Source: Asterias amurensis (Eukaryota > Echinodermata > Asteroidea > Forcipulatida > Asteriidae). From it: a DNA stretch of 64,000 nt. A program made the position numbers and the translations under genes. How positions within the stretch are numbered: the first letter of the stretch is position 1; each line of letters opens with the position of its first letter. A model generated the notes under the pieces. It saw only the letters and a program-made list of their open reading frames with translations. It was not told where the DNA came from and did no database searches. The stretch spans positions 27,742,938 to 27,806,937 of the forward strand of contig NC_092651.1 in the NCBI RefSeq assembly GCF_032118995.1. The letters run 5' to 3'. Shown here piece after piece: positions 13,201 through 43,473 of this stretch.

Positions 13201-14692
13201 AATTCAGTAAATTTATCTTTGTGTGAGATATATTTGACTGCTTTGTTTCATTTTGTTGTCTTCTTGACTAGAGAAATCAACACACAAAGTCGTTATCTCA
13301 GTTTCAGTACGTCGTCTTAAAAATAAGTTATCTCGTTTTCTTGAAAATGGTTTGCCAATTCTGATCTTCGTAGATTTTATTATTGAATTATTTAATTCCT
13401 GAAACTTTAAACAACTTTTCTCTGCCCCTTTTCAGGCAAATGAAGTGTACAATATAGGGTTCACCAACACTGCCCTGTCCCAGGAGAGGTTGTCCTACAC
13501 GATCACTACAGTCTTCAGACTAATCGAGAAGCCAGGTAGAAGACGACGAGCTAACCAACCCCAACAACAGATGTTCTCAACCAGATTCGGTGGGATGGAT
13601 GGGATAGCTGGTCTTGTACCGTACGGACCGCCAAGACGCCGAGAAAGACGTGATATCATGAGCGCCGCCGCACTACCACAAGGTACGCACTATAGTTAGC
13701 CCTATATAGGACTCTTCCGTTGTACACAGATTCAGTCACTGAAGTACAATACGAAAGTGTAAGACCACCAGGGATAGCACTTTAGTCATGTCGGTCCAAG
13801 CATGGAGGACCATGGTCTAAAAATCATTAATAAAGGATTTTGTCAAAATGTCAGCGCCGAGTTGTAATAAAAGTGTTTTAGTTTTCAAAAATAACTTTAA
13901 AAAGAAGTCTCTTCGTTTCAAGATTCCTTCGTAGCTGATGTAGGCCAACAAAATGGTTCATACCTTTAGACACTGGACACTATTGGTAATTATCAAAGAC
14001 CAGTATTCTCACCTGGTGTATCCCCACATAAATGCATAAAATAACAAACCTGTGAAAATTGGGACTCCTTGGTAAAACTAAAATTGATAAAAGACTTCAA
14101 TTGAAGCCTTTTATTATTTGAGTGAGAAATTACCTCTTTCTCAAACTAGTTTACTTGAGCGGGAGTCGTTTCTCTGAAGTATGTATACTATCAACAGCTC
14201 TCCAATGCTCGTTTTATGGTTACAATTATTTTGAGTAAACGAATTGAAACGGGTATGGCGCAGCTGAATGAGTTACACAACAAATCGAATGGCGCCAAGA
14301 CTTTTTTTGAAGAATGAGAACCTGCATGAAAAGCAAATGTTTTTTTGTTTTTCATAATACATTCCTTTGTGAACATTATAAATGATTTAGCATAGTACAA
14401 TTGTTTTGATTTATTGTGTGTAGGTCATTTCGTCGAGATGACGTTTAACGGGTGCCCTGAAAACTCGACTTTCTCACCGGCAAGCTACCACTGCGAGTGC
14501 AACCGTGTCGGAGAGACGTACAGCAAAGAGACCTTCACATGCCAAGGATCCAAGTCACTTGCCCCAGATCAAGAAATCATCAATGTTAGAGACAAGGTGC
14601 CAGACTCCAGTGGGGCTCCCTCTATTGTTGCTAATAACGCCCTCTTTGTTGGTATTTTTATAGTGTCGATTCTTATTATGTATGTAAAATAA
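4234..14692 (+). CDS. Gene A: signal-peptide glycoprotein with convertase sites and C-terminal anchor, 719 aa, family not recognised
   Basis: Thirteen exons join in one frame with matching phases: 4234-4428, 4980-5176, 5905-6056, 6580-6722, 8364-8504, 9184-9386, 10166-10257, 10745-10863, 11375-11523, 12112-12199, 12742-12906, 13436-13682, 14424-14692. The ATG at 4234 is in a strong context (ACCATGG) and opens a signal peptide of about 25 residues ending ESEA. The body is rich in beta-strand-like and N-glycosylation motifs (NCT, NTT, NAT, NSS, NVS, NST) with few cysteines. Exon 12 carries two basic sites, GRRRRA (about residues 583-586) and RRRERRD (about 615-620), typical of furin-like cleavage. 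Exon 13 has four cysteines in a short module, then a stretch of about 16 hydrophobic residues ending two residues before the stop, which could be a membrane anchor or a GPI signal. The signal, late basic site and terminal hydrophobic tail recall zona-pellucida-type proteins, but I cannot show a ZP cysteine pattern. An extra 5' untranslated exon is possible, because an acceptor-like CACAG precedes the ATG by 15 bases. Confidence 0.85.
7073..8024. repeat. Minisatellite of 83-85 bp units, about 11 copies, in gene A intron 4
   Basis: The marker TGTCCATGTCAGCCGACA recurs at 7101, 7186, 7271, 7354, 7439, 7524, 7607, 7692, 7775, 7891 and 7974. Units differ mainly by a TA present or absent (GTTATACC versus GTTACC), giving 85 and 83 bp forms that partly alternate. 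A small unrelated insertion breaks the period near 7845. The short open frames across it are by-products of the repeat. Confidence 0.95.
8217..8283 (-). mobile_element. tRNA-like SINE head, inverted
   Basis: On the minus strand this reads as a tRNA-like segment with an A-box-like TTCAGTTAGAGTGCCGGC and a B-box-like GGTTCAAATCC. The plus strand shows the complementary GGATTTGAACC. There is no intact acceptor stem, so it is read as a SINE remnant and not a tRNA gene. Confidence 0.5.
8640..9130 (-). mobile_element. Decayed LINE 3' end in gene A intron 5
   Basis: On the minus strand the segment near 9003-9130 reads GRQNRRWRDDLRTYRG, then AWQQTAQDRVRW, an in-frame stop, and DAFLLQW. This is the pattern at the C-terminus of many LINE ORF2 proteins (GR.K.RW.DD, W...A.DR..W, AF...W). 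The stop and the missing upstream reverse transcriptase show a dead, 5'-truncated copy. The lower boundary at about 8640 is approximate. Confidence 0.6.
12300..12726. repeat. Pyrimidine-rich 12-bp array (TCTCGTTGCCTT), about 35 copies, in gene A intron 10
   Basis: The array has one block of TCTCGTTGCCTT units, then units in which the variable triplet becomes CTT, TTT or TAT. Almost every base on the plus strand is a pyrimidine apart from one or two purines per unit. It ends about 15 bases before the exon 11 acceptor at 12741, so it forms the polypyrimidine tract of that intron. Open frames of up to 176 codons across it are repeat artefacts. Confidence 0.95.
12945..13020. repeat. Microsatellite plus SINE-type 3' tail
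   Basis: A short AAT-type run is followed by TATTGTATAGCACTTTGCTC and CATAGCGCTTCC. The same microsatellite plus GCGCTT-tail arrangement recurs at 30285-30362 and 37655-37760, so this looks like the conserved tail of a SINE family. Confidence 0.4.
13697..13777. mobile_element. Short element with TAGCCCT/AGGG-TA ends, copy 2
   Basis: This copy matches the element at 816-885 over TAGCCCTATATAGGACTC and the internal GTACAATACGAAAGTGTAAG block. It starts about 14 bases after the exon 12 donor of gene A and so sits at the very beginning of that intron. Confidence 0.5.
13966..14245 (+). mobile_element. TTAAAGGCAGTGG-family MITE, truncated copy in gene A intron 12
   Basis: It contains CACTGGACACTATTGGTAAT and the internal marker AAATAACAAACCTGTGAAAA shared with the full copy at 47455-47841. 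The right inverted end is not recognisable, so the copy is truncated or diverged. Confidence 0.6.
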
Positions 14693-17167
14693 TGGCGACA
14701 GAACTGTAACACAGTATAAATGTACAACTTAATGGTATATATTTATATAGAGTTTATTCACAGTAACAATAGTTCATAGTTTAATATACTTTTGGCACGA
14801 CGCACTCTAATCTTAACAAGAAAATCTAAATTAAGTTTAATTTAATGGCTATTGTTGTCCCCCACTATAAATATATAAAATTTAAAAAAATTAATTTATG
14901 CACACATTATTGTTTCATGTGCTTTTAAACAACAAATAGCACCTGTTTACAAAAGGTTGCATATAAAAAAAATGTGTGTCATAGTTTTGTGAATACTGTT
15001 GCGGATAACCAATATTGCCTAAAATAATGCTTTTAAAAGGAAAGATGAGAGAAGTTTTCAATAATAATACCATGCTCATTCATGAGCTTAAATATAAATA
15101 GTTGACGAATATGCAATAAGTTTTAACTTTTTGCAACTACGCTGTAGGAAGGTGGTTTTTAATTGCAAGTTTAATCAAGAGGATTCTCGAGTACAGTCCA
15201 ATCTTGATAATGTGTGGTTTGACAAGGAGCAAGCTAAGGGTGCCAGACACTGAGGCAGAATAATTAACACTGTAACGAACTGCCCTCAATAGTCTGAGTT
15301 ATAGGAACTATTAGATTTATCAAGGGAACATTATCCCTGCAAAAATGGTTTCAGTGAACGGATTGACTCCATAAGCTTTTTTGAGATATGGCGGACACAA
15401 TTACTGAACTTTGGGTAAATTTGTCTGGATACAACCAACTCGAACAGTTTACTCCTTGATTGTCACATACATCAAATAGGCTAGTAGCTTATATCCAAAC
15501 TGGTCATTAAAGCAAACTACATGGTTAAATGTTTGATATTGTTTTTGTTTCTTTACAGAAAAACTGTAGCCCTGGAGTAAAGTTATATTGTTTTCTAAAG
15601 TTAATGAAAGCTGTGAAAATCAACAAAGTCGTTGCTGCTAGAATTTGGTAACATCTGTACATATTGTCGCCCATTTGAATATGTACAGGTGGTCCCTTGT
15701 TCTTGTATTGCACGCGTTTCTGTAAGGTTTTCACTTTTCACCAATCAATGCGATTTAATCGCGGTAAAACAAAAGTTTTAATTTCAATAGTTTATTAACT
15801 CTCTTGACATATATTATTTTAACTATCTATACAAGATGTTTTGTTTACGTTAGAAGATTATTTACTTATGTTGATTTATTTATACTGCTTAGTTTACCAA
15901 AATCTGTGTTTGAATTATATTCTAATTGGACAATGTTGACAGAGGTATACAAATTATACTGTTGTCGTTGTTTGATAAGTTTTCAACAATGTTTTTTTCC
16001 ATTTCCATTAACAAGTAAAAACACAAATTGGCATAAAAAAAATCAGATCTAAAAGTTATCAAACACCAAAGCTTGAGCTTGTAAAACCAAAATATAATTT
16101 TGACTCGCCGAAAGAAATGTTTTGTTCGATGGTGTTTAGTTTCCTTTTACAGACTCGGGTTTGTTGCGACAGTAGCATTCCATATCAAAATAACCAGAGA
16201 GTTGTTATAATAATGACTTGTAATGGTTCCTCTTAGCTCGTGGCAAAAGCCCTCGGAAAAACAATGGAAGGGCATGTAGTAGGCCCTATAAACCGGAAAG
16301 TGATGCAAAGTATTGTGATTTTAATGTAACTATAAAAGCACATTGAATTATACTTGTGTATTTTGGTGTTATCTATTAAACAAATATATTTTTGGCTAAA
16401 AACTGTGTTTGGAAAACAACTTTCATTATTCAATTATCATGACTACCAGACCGTACCTATGGGTAAAAATTCAGGTTCATGAAAGGTCATCCCACAGTAG
16501 ACTAATACTGCCAACAATGAAACGGCATTAAGTTTGAACTAGGAAGCCTCAATCCGTATGCTGCACTGCATTTCCGCAATCGGGGTTAAGGCCGGGTCGG
16601 GTTCTGAACGTGCAGGGACTAGTCTACGGCTAGTTTTATAGTGTGTGATTCATGTTGCTGGAGCAAGTTTTAAGTAGTGATTTTACTATGACATTACTGG
16701 GCCAAAATTAAACGGCTAATCTTCTAAACCAACTACACCATAAACAAACATGCAAACGCTGAAATATTGGTGTGCTGTTAATTATGTTTTATTCATAAAA
16801 AGTTTCGCTAATCCTAATGGTCGAGAGCGCGTCACGTGGTTGTGTATTACCCTTTGTTTATGACCGGTAAAAAGTGTTAGTTCTAGGGCGTGACACGCGA
16901 CCTTGCACCTGTTCTAATAAGACGGTTTCTTCATTCCTATTGGTCGAGAGCAACGGCTGAAACAGTTGTGCCACATTACGCGATACGCGCGACGCGCACA
17001 GCATTCCCTTATAAGGAGTTGTTTATGCGGAGGGCTTTACCAATTCATAGCTGGAGGGGTGTTGTTGTGTTGAAAGAAATCATTGAACAATAAAAAAATA
17101 TTATAATTTTTGCATTTATTCTACTTTTTGACCATTGTTAATGTCTTTTGACCGAAAATGTATTCAT

Positions 17168-17335
17168 GAATGGGAATCAAAGTGTGTTGAATCGGTTTTC
17201 AACTAGTGGTTTAAACCCGCCGAGGCCTGGTTCTGGAACTTTACCTAGACTTCGTCTCGGTAAAATTATCAAGAACCAGGCCTCGTTGGGATTAAACCAC
17301 TTTGAAAACCTCTTCACCACACATTGATTCCCTTA
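17168..17335. mobile_element. Fold-back element of about 165 bp
   Basis: The left arm contains GGGAATCAAAGTGTGTTG, then GGTTTAAACCCGCCGAGGCC. The right arm contains the complementary GGCCTCGTTGGGATTAAACC, then CACACATTGATTCCC. Nearly the whole segment pairs with itself around a short centre at about 17245-17265, as in a hairpin MITE. Terminal target duplications were not identified. Confidence 0.6.
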
Positions 17336-17731
17336 TTTATTAGTTATTATGTAAGAGTAGGCCTATCGTGCAACTATAGGCCTACAGGATTAAAAGGTCG
17401 GCAAAAACTTTCAAATCTCGGCCCTGTTTTAACCAACGCAGTGAAACAACAGACAAAAAACGCAACCCCTAAAGTAGGCTACAGCTCTTATAAACTTTAA
17501 ACAATGAAGGATGAATTTTGAATTGAAGAAGGAATGATTGTTCAAAACTTTAGGACCGGTGCAGGAGGTGGAGATTCGGTCTCCCAATCGGGAAAACTGT
17601 GTACTAGTTGTTTTGTCTGATAGCGCCCTCTATGCTTCATCCTCCTCTATTTCCCATTGGGGGACCGACTCTCCGGCGGACAGAACTTGCCTTGTATTGG
17701 GACACCGGCAAAGTAAGAGATTAAGGGCCGA

Positions 17732-17898
17732 GTCACTGCAGGGGGATAACGAAAACGATAACGATCACGGGGAGCACAGAGATCGCATTCTATTGGTTGA
17801 ATTGCTCCACGCAGAATACGCACACGCTCATTCAACCAATGGAATGCGTTCTCTTTGCGTCGTTATCGCTATCGTACTCGTTATCGCTGCAGTGGGAC
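17732..17898. mobile_element. Fold-back element with CACTGCAG ends
   Basis: The left arm (CACTGCAG, then GATAACGAAAACGATAACG and ATTGGTTGAATTG) is complementary to the right arm (CATTCAACCAATGGAATGCG, then GTTATCGCTGCAGTG) with roughly three quarters of positions pairing. A 122-codon open frame at 17538-17906 runs through the hairpin and has no coding character of its own. Confidence 0.55.
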
Positions 17899-17911
17899 AA
17901 GAGTAAGAGAC

Positions 17912-18285
17912 CCTGTACACTATTGGAAATTGTCGAAGACTAGTCTTCACAGTTGGTGTATGTCAACATAAGCATAAAATAACAAACCTGTGAAAAATTT
18001 GAGCTCAATCGGTCCTCGAAGTTACGAGATATTAGTGAAAGAAAAAACACCATTGTCGCACGAGGTTGTGTGCTTTCAGATGCTTGATTTCTAGACCTCA
18101 AATTCTAAATCTGAGGTCTCGAAATCAAATTCGCGGAAAGTTACTTCTTTCTCAAAAACTACATCACTTCAGAGGGAGCTGTTTCTCACAATGTTTTATA
18201 CCATCAACCTCTCCACATTACTCGTCACCAAGAAAGGTCTAAGAAAGGTTTTTATGCTAATAATTATTTTGAGTAATTACCAAAA
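17912..18285 (+). mobile_element. TTAAAGGCAGTGG-family MITE, diverged copy
   Basis: It shares TACACTATTGGAAATTGTC, AAATAACAAACCTGTGAAAA, TTGAGCTCAATCGG and the palindromic centre CTCAAATTCTAAATCTGAGG with the full copy at 47455-47841. It starts right after the fold-back element at 17732-17898. Confidence 0.75.
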
Positions 18286-18928
18286 CTCGAAATTGTTCAC
18301 ACGTTAGACCAACTAGAGCTTTGACAAATTAATGGTTTCAGGCTCCGAAGAAAGCTGGAAGCTCGGTAGGCCTGAATTTCGCTGCAGTTTCGTTATTATC
18401 CAGTTTTTGTTTCTCCTTAAGCCGAAACTAAGAGTTTTTGTGCTAAGGCAAAAATAACTTTTTTTTTGTATCTTGATTTCCTCTCTATTGAATGGAGGTT
18501 ATGTAACACTGGAGGGCGCTGTTCAAGCGCGCGCCGTGTGGGGATGTCAACAAGAAACGCTCTGATTCGGCGGTGATTCCAAACTACCTTCTCACCATCT
18601 TCCATGTGATTGAAGCGGAAAATGGAGCCTAGGTATTGTTTGTTTGGGTCCTTTGTAATATTAATGCGTTTATATTTAACAAGTATTTTTAAATTATAAT
18701 GATATGATCCGCGCTTACATCTACACATTCACTACAGATACAGTCATAATAGTGCACACACTTCATGGATGTCACACCTATTTACGTTGGTTTACTCAGC
18801 AGGATCCACAAGTTTGGACGTAACGCTAAGGGTGGTTGATTGGTGCTCAAGCAGTAGAAATACAAGTGCCTCCAGGCCAACATACATAAAGGGCTGGAAG
18901 AAGAAAAAAAGTGATAGGCCTTTTATAT

Positions 18929-19330
18929 TTAAAGGCAGTGGACACTATAAACTAGTACTATTGGTAATTACTACAAATTAATTATTATCATAAACCTTTC
19001 TTGATTAAGAGTAATGGGGAGAGGTTGATGATAGTATAAAACATTGTGAGAAATGGCTCCCTCTGAAGTGACGTAGTTTTCGAGAAATAAGTAATTTTCC
19101 ACAAATTTGATTTTGAGACCTCAGATTTAGAATTTGAGGTCTCGAAATCAACCATCTAAACACACAAAACTTCATGTGAAAAGGGTGTTTTTTTCTTTCA
19201 TTATTATCTCGCATCTTCGACGACCGATTGAGCTCAAATTTTCAAAGGTTTGTTATTTTATGCATTTGTTGAGATGCACCAAGTGAGAACACTTGTCTTT
19301 GACAATTGCCAATAGTGTCCAGTGTCTATA
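18929..19330 (-). mobile_element. TTAAAGGCAGTGG-family MITE, inverted copy
   Basis: The left end TTAAAGGCAGTGGACACTAT and the right end AATAGTGTCCAGTGTC are inverted copies. Internal order is reversed relative to 47455-47841, with CAAAGGTTTGTTATTTTATG near the right side. A short internal insertion or divergence follows the left end. No coding capacity. Confidence 0.8.
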
Positions 19331-19691
19331 AAGTGTCTTTTAATGTGTATTTATAAATGAACAGTGGCAATACTACTGTGCAGGACATCATCAGACAGGA
19401 TTGGTGCAAGTAAAAACAGCTTCCACTGCTCAAAGGTTAGTAGCTACTCCTTCCCGGAAGGCCATCACAGATGGAGCAGTGAGGACAATCCCAAGGAGGG
19501 TGTTATATATTGAGACAGTCCAGGGGAATAAGGAGAATCCGTAAAGCTGGGTGCGGCTTGTAATGAGTTGGAACTTGTTTGGGTGGTATGATCTTGTGCT
19601 GCTGGGAGGCATTGGTGTGAGGTAGACTGCAGGATCGATGGCGACTTTGTTATAGTGGATTTTGTAGAGAAGGGTTAGGCTTGCAGTTTGT

Positions 19692-19772
19692 TAGTTGCGA
19701 TAACGTAACCCTCCTGCCGACGGCGAAGCCGGAGGCTCCGCCGTCGGCAGGAGGGTTACGTTATCGCAACTA
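19692..19772. repeat. Perfect palindrome, 32-bp arms, 17-bp loop
   Basis: The left arm at 19692-19723 (starts TAGTTGCGATAACGTAACCC) is the exact reverse complement of 19741-19772 (ends GTTATCGCAACTA). The loop 19724-19740 contains CGGAG-CTCCG and can extend the stem. It is GC-rich compared with its AT-rich surroundings. It may be a recently inserted fold-back element or the core of one. No protein can be assigned. Confidence 0.9.
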
Positions 19773-20506
19773 GCAATTTGTTGCCTCCATTATAGGGTTT
19801 TTGCATTGTAGATCTTGTAACATTTTCGATACACTTTCCGTTCGATGGTACTCATGGAGGACAAACCTGACTGTGACATTAGTGACATTATTTATGTCGA
19901 GTGTCATTGACAGAGGACTTATTTTGTCCCCATTTTTATATTAGTTAGAGGTATTTCAAATGTGTTGTATGCTCGCACTGACACAATTGGACTGGTTTTG
20001 TAATTATGGTCCTTTTATTATAAAATGTATAGAAAAAAATAACTTTTTATTACCCTATTATTACACTGGGGCGCTGTACTCCTTTTTTTTAAATTTTGTC
20101 ATTTTCGGTCGTCAACTTTTCAAAAAATGGAGTACAGCGTAGACCGATAGTGACAAGATTTCAAAAAAAGCAGTTACTGGGTCTAAACCTTAATGCAAGA
20201 GAATTTTTCCTGGAAGCTTGCCAACTGCTGAACTGCATACAAGTTTAAAAAAAAAAAACGAAAGCAACATCAACAACAGCATCATTATATGCCAGCTCAT
20301 TGTTTTCAATTTTGCCATTTGCATCTTGGTACTACAGATGCAAATGTCAAAATTGTTAAAAATTAGTACAGAGCCCCAGTTCTAAGTCAGTTGTAAGTTT
20401 GTGGAATGGAAGTGCACGTCCCTTTTCAGTGATAAAATATATGAGTTGGATTACACTAGCTCACTCTGCCATCTTTGCTTTCATCTTTTCTTTTACAGAT
20501 GAGAAA

Positions 20507-40011
<19,505 letters not shown>

Positions 40012-40238
40012 CCAATCCAAATTCATCTCCCTGGTAGGGAAGTGATTATTCAAGAAAAGTTTGAAGTTATTATTTCCCTCCATCTTACAATCTAGACTGT
40101 TTTTGAGAGGAATATTTAAGCTCCCCTGAGTTCTTACCACTTTAAATAATTGTTCTTCTTGTAGCCCCATACCAAGAGTGCCTTTTAGCCTTGTTTGGAG
40201 CGAACGTGCATAACAAAAAATTGACAGACTTTTGATTC

Positions 40239-40244
40239 AATAAA
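40239..40244 (+). promoter_or_regulatory. AATAAA polyadenylation signal of CCDC158
   Basis: AATAAA lies 228 bases after the CCDC158 stop at 40009-40011, giving a short 3' untranslated region. It is the first canonical signal downstream of the stop. Confidence 0.6.
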
Positions 40245-43200
40245 TCATGGCATATGTTCGCAGGTGTTTTTTTTATTGTTGGTACATGCATTACTTAAAA
40301 ATAGAAGATGTCCTGTTCCCAAATAAATCTAGGGTTTGTTGCATGTGTCAAACGAAATCCAGTGTTCAAGTTCTAAAACTTGATCGATTCACCCACCATT
40401 GAGGGCCTTCTAAACGTGATCGCTTCACCCACCATTGAGAGCAGCATAGGAGGCTTGTTATCGATCAATCTTCAAGATTACTTTGAGGTTGCAACGTTGA
40501 CATCAAGCTATTAACTATTTATTTTGTTAAGATAACAAATTTCACACCACATTTCTTTTACATTGCCTTATCTGTAACAGGCTGCTGTATTTTTTAGATT
40601 GCAGGTTTGGCTACTGTTAACCCAAACTAGGGAATTAAGTTGGCCATGGAGCATTGTCAAACTCTGTGGTTTTATAGCCTCAACTAAAAGATCATCAAGC
40701 AAAACAAAACTGCTAAACAAAACTTGCTGGGTAGAATTACATCTTAGTTAATTATAATACTTGCTTTGCTGTTTTAGAGAGAGTTTGTTTGCTAAACAGA
40801 TCTATGCACAAGTGTGTATAGCTCTGAATCATAAAATTCACTCTTCTAATGCTGCACCCCCTATCATGTGTTTCAAAAAACCTAAATACTTATACTATGA
40901 AAACTACAAAGTGACACGTGTAGGGTGCTAATAATATGGTAAGACACCATTTAAACCGCAAAGAAATGAACAAATAAAGATGATTGTATAAAAGACAATT
41001 CTACAGCATTGTGTTATTCAATATGTATAATTATGTTGTCTTCCCCTGCATAGTACCATATGCAATCATTTATAATGTATTAAGGTCATGCAAATTACAC
41101 AGAAGTCTTTTATATTTCTTATCAATAATTACACAAATAACAGTTGCCCAACTCCATCATGCAAAACCTCCAATTCTTCATCAACAGAAGAATAGTTTCA
41201 AATATTTGTTAATGTTCTTATTTTCTTTATCTTTTTCTTTCCTAAATCTTCCGGTGTGTGCATTTAGCAAAAGAGCACTGTGCAGTGTTGATATAGGTAA
41301 TAAACTATAGAAACGACTCCCTTCGAGCTAGCGTAGTTTTAGAGCAACAGGTATCTTTTCATTTGTGTTTTTCTTGCATTTATTTTGGACAACTTCGATG
41401 ACCAAATTGAGCCCAAATTTTCGCACGTTTATTATTTTCTGCATTATGGTTGGAAACACCAAGTGAAGATACTAGTCTTTGACAATTACCATACAAAAGT
41501 ATTCCCCGCCTTTAAGGGGGTCATAAGTTACAACTGTGACTGAACGACTGCGATGTTTAAAAGAACATGCGAAATGACCAGTACAATTGGTCATCCTGAG
41601 ACCTCTAGGCCCTACCACTTATGCCAATGTAAGCAACATTCAAAAACTGATTGGACGTTTGTACGACGAATTAAAAAGCGACCCTTTTGAACAACGAACA
41701 GAAACATTCGTAATAAAGCAAACAAACAACGGAAAAAAAAACGTTTTTAACTTTATTTTGAAGGTCAAAATACACAGCAAGAACTAATTACTTTTCGGCT
41801 AAATTTAATGTAGCAGTGTTAGTATATTTATAAGTTTGTTTTCCTTGAAGTCGCAGACTTCGAAACTTGGAGACATCTATTTTACTTCTTTGCCTTCTCA
41901 AGATTATTTATTGGACCAGAGTTGTTACGGAGTCTAATAATTATTCTGTTCAGGGTTGAGAAGTCTCCCGAATGCCGAAACAAATTTACTCCGCGGTAGA
42001 TGCAAGTAAATATATACATAATTATTGTTAACGCAAACCAAATATTGTACACAAAATAATAGGCTAATCATTGCTTTCTCAATTAAATACGTTTTATTTG
42101 AAGAACAATAAATTGACAGAATAACAACTGACAATGACATAATTTACACTAGATTACGCAACAAGGTGAAAACGCGCCTATAATGTTTTGTAAAACAGGA
42201 CGTTGAATATTTCGGGTATTCCCCCCAGTTCAACTCGATGATGTAAGTCCGACGCTCTCCGCGATACTTGCGGTATCCTCGTGAAGGCCTATGCGGCAGT
42301 ATTGCGATGAGAGCAGTGATCTCGCGAGACCAAGGAAACCTTGATTAATCATAACGCAACCCGTCCACGACTCTTCCCTTACCGAAGCCAACAATTAACG
42401 ACTTGTCCAGAAGTCTAAGTATTCGTAGTGAACCTACCCACGAGTACTGTGCACGATGTAGTACACGAACAACGTTTACATAACGATTCCTAAATGCCGA
42501 GTCCACGCCCACCGATTATGATTTGATTTTTATGATATAAGTGTTTCGACCCATATCAGGTTTCACACAATCATTGACAGCTGGTCTTGGTCGCTCATGT
42601 GAGCTTACCCACGACCTTGGCGTTCCTTTTGGGTTACTACAAGCCATAAATAATAAGGGTCATGAGTTTGGGCAGCATTATGGGCGCCGTTTCTCAATTA
42701 AGGTTGACACGCTCTTACCATGGTTTATAAAAAATTACATATACACCTTAGAAAGTGTTGTTAAATTTAGTTGTTTGGTTTACTGTTTTAAAATAATTTC
42801 TTGTAAACCATGAACATACAATCAACATTGTAAACCTTGTATAAGCCAATAAATCATACCACGAAAGTTTAAGCATCATAAACATCATCATGGGTTGTAA
42901 ACCATGAAATATGTAAAACTATAGACCTACCGACAAGTAAAAAATAGCTCGTTGCATAAAATTTACTTAGTTTCTGTTTACTCGAAGTAAAATGTCAAAG
43001 TGGTCCAGAGAAGCTTATGTTCACTTCTCGTAGCATACAGTGGGTTTCCTACCAATATTGCAGTAGCCTACATCTTTTACAAACTAATTCACTATTAATT
43101 GTTTGGAAAATCATTGCAAGATATTGTAAAACTTATGCACTTGTGTGATTTATCATCTAAAACCCTAGGCTGGATTGGAAATAATTGCTCCGTGGGCGAA

Positions 43201-43473
43201 AGACAATCTGATGAAATCCATATGTATGGAAAGGTTTGCCGGAACACCATGTTTTATCTCTCCATGAGTTGGGGTGGGTTGGTTCTGAAAAGAACCGTTT
43301 GTTTCAACTCTTGAAATTCATGTTATAGCATCAAGGAATCTCTCGGTGGATCGTGGAATGATCACGTGATGTTTACACCCGACGTTTCGATCAGTGTCTT
43401 CAGATTGTTAACAAGTAGATTTTGGATTGCGTTTACCAATATGAGCAAGAAAGACTCAGCAAGTCGGTGTCTG
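40245..43473. other. Non-coding gap between convergent genes
   Basis: This separates the plus-strand CCDC158 from the minus-strand sulfotransferase gene, so both 3' ends face here. A partial TTAAAGGCAGTGG-family MITE lies at about 41306-41516 (inverted; it ends GACAATTACCATACAAAAG and GCCTTTAA). No coding frame with homology or splice sites was found. Confidence 0.5.

Larger units (their letters stand above)
14693..20498. other. Repeat-rich gap between gene A and CCDC158
   Basis: About 5.8 kb without a recognisable gene. The first 1.5 kb is AT-rich and probably includes the 3' untranslated region of gene A. No clear polyadenylation signal could be assigned. The rest holds hairpin elements (17168-17335, 17732-17898, 19692-19772) and two copies of the TTAAAGGCAGTGG family. 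A repeated CCTA(A/T)TGGTCGAGAGC motif occurs at about 16810 and 16935. Untranslated 5' exons of CCDC158 may lie near the right edge but cannot be placed. Confidence 0.5.

Noticed and set aside
17538-17906. A 122-codon plus-strand frame
   Set aside because: Its second half is the arm and loop of a fold-back element, and there are no splice sites or recognisable domains.
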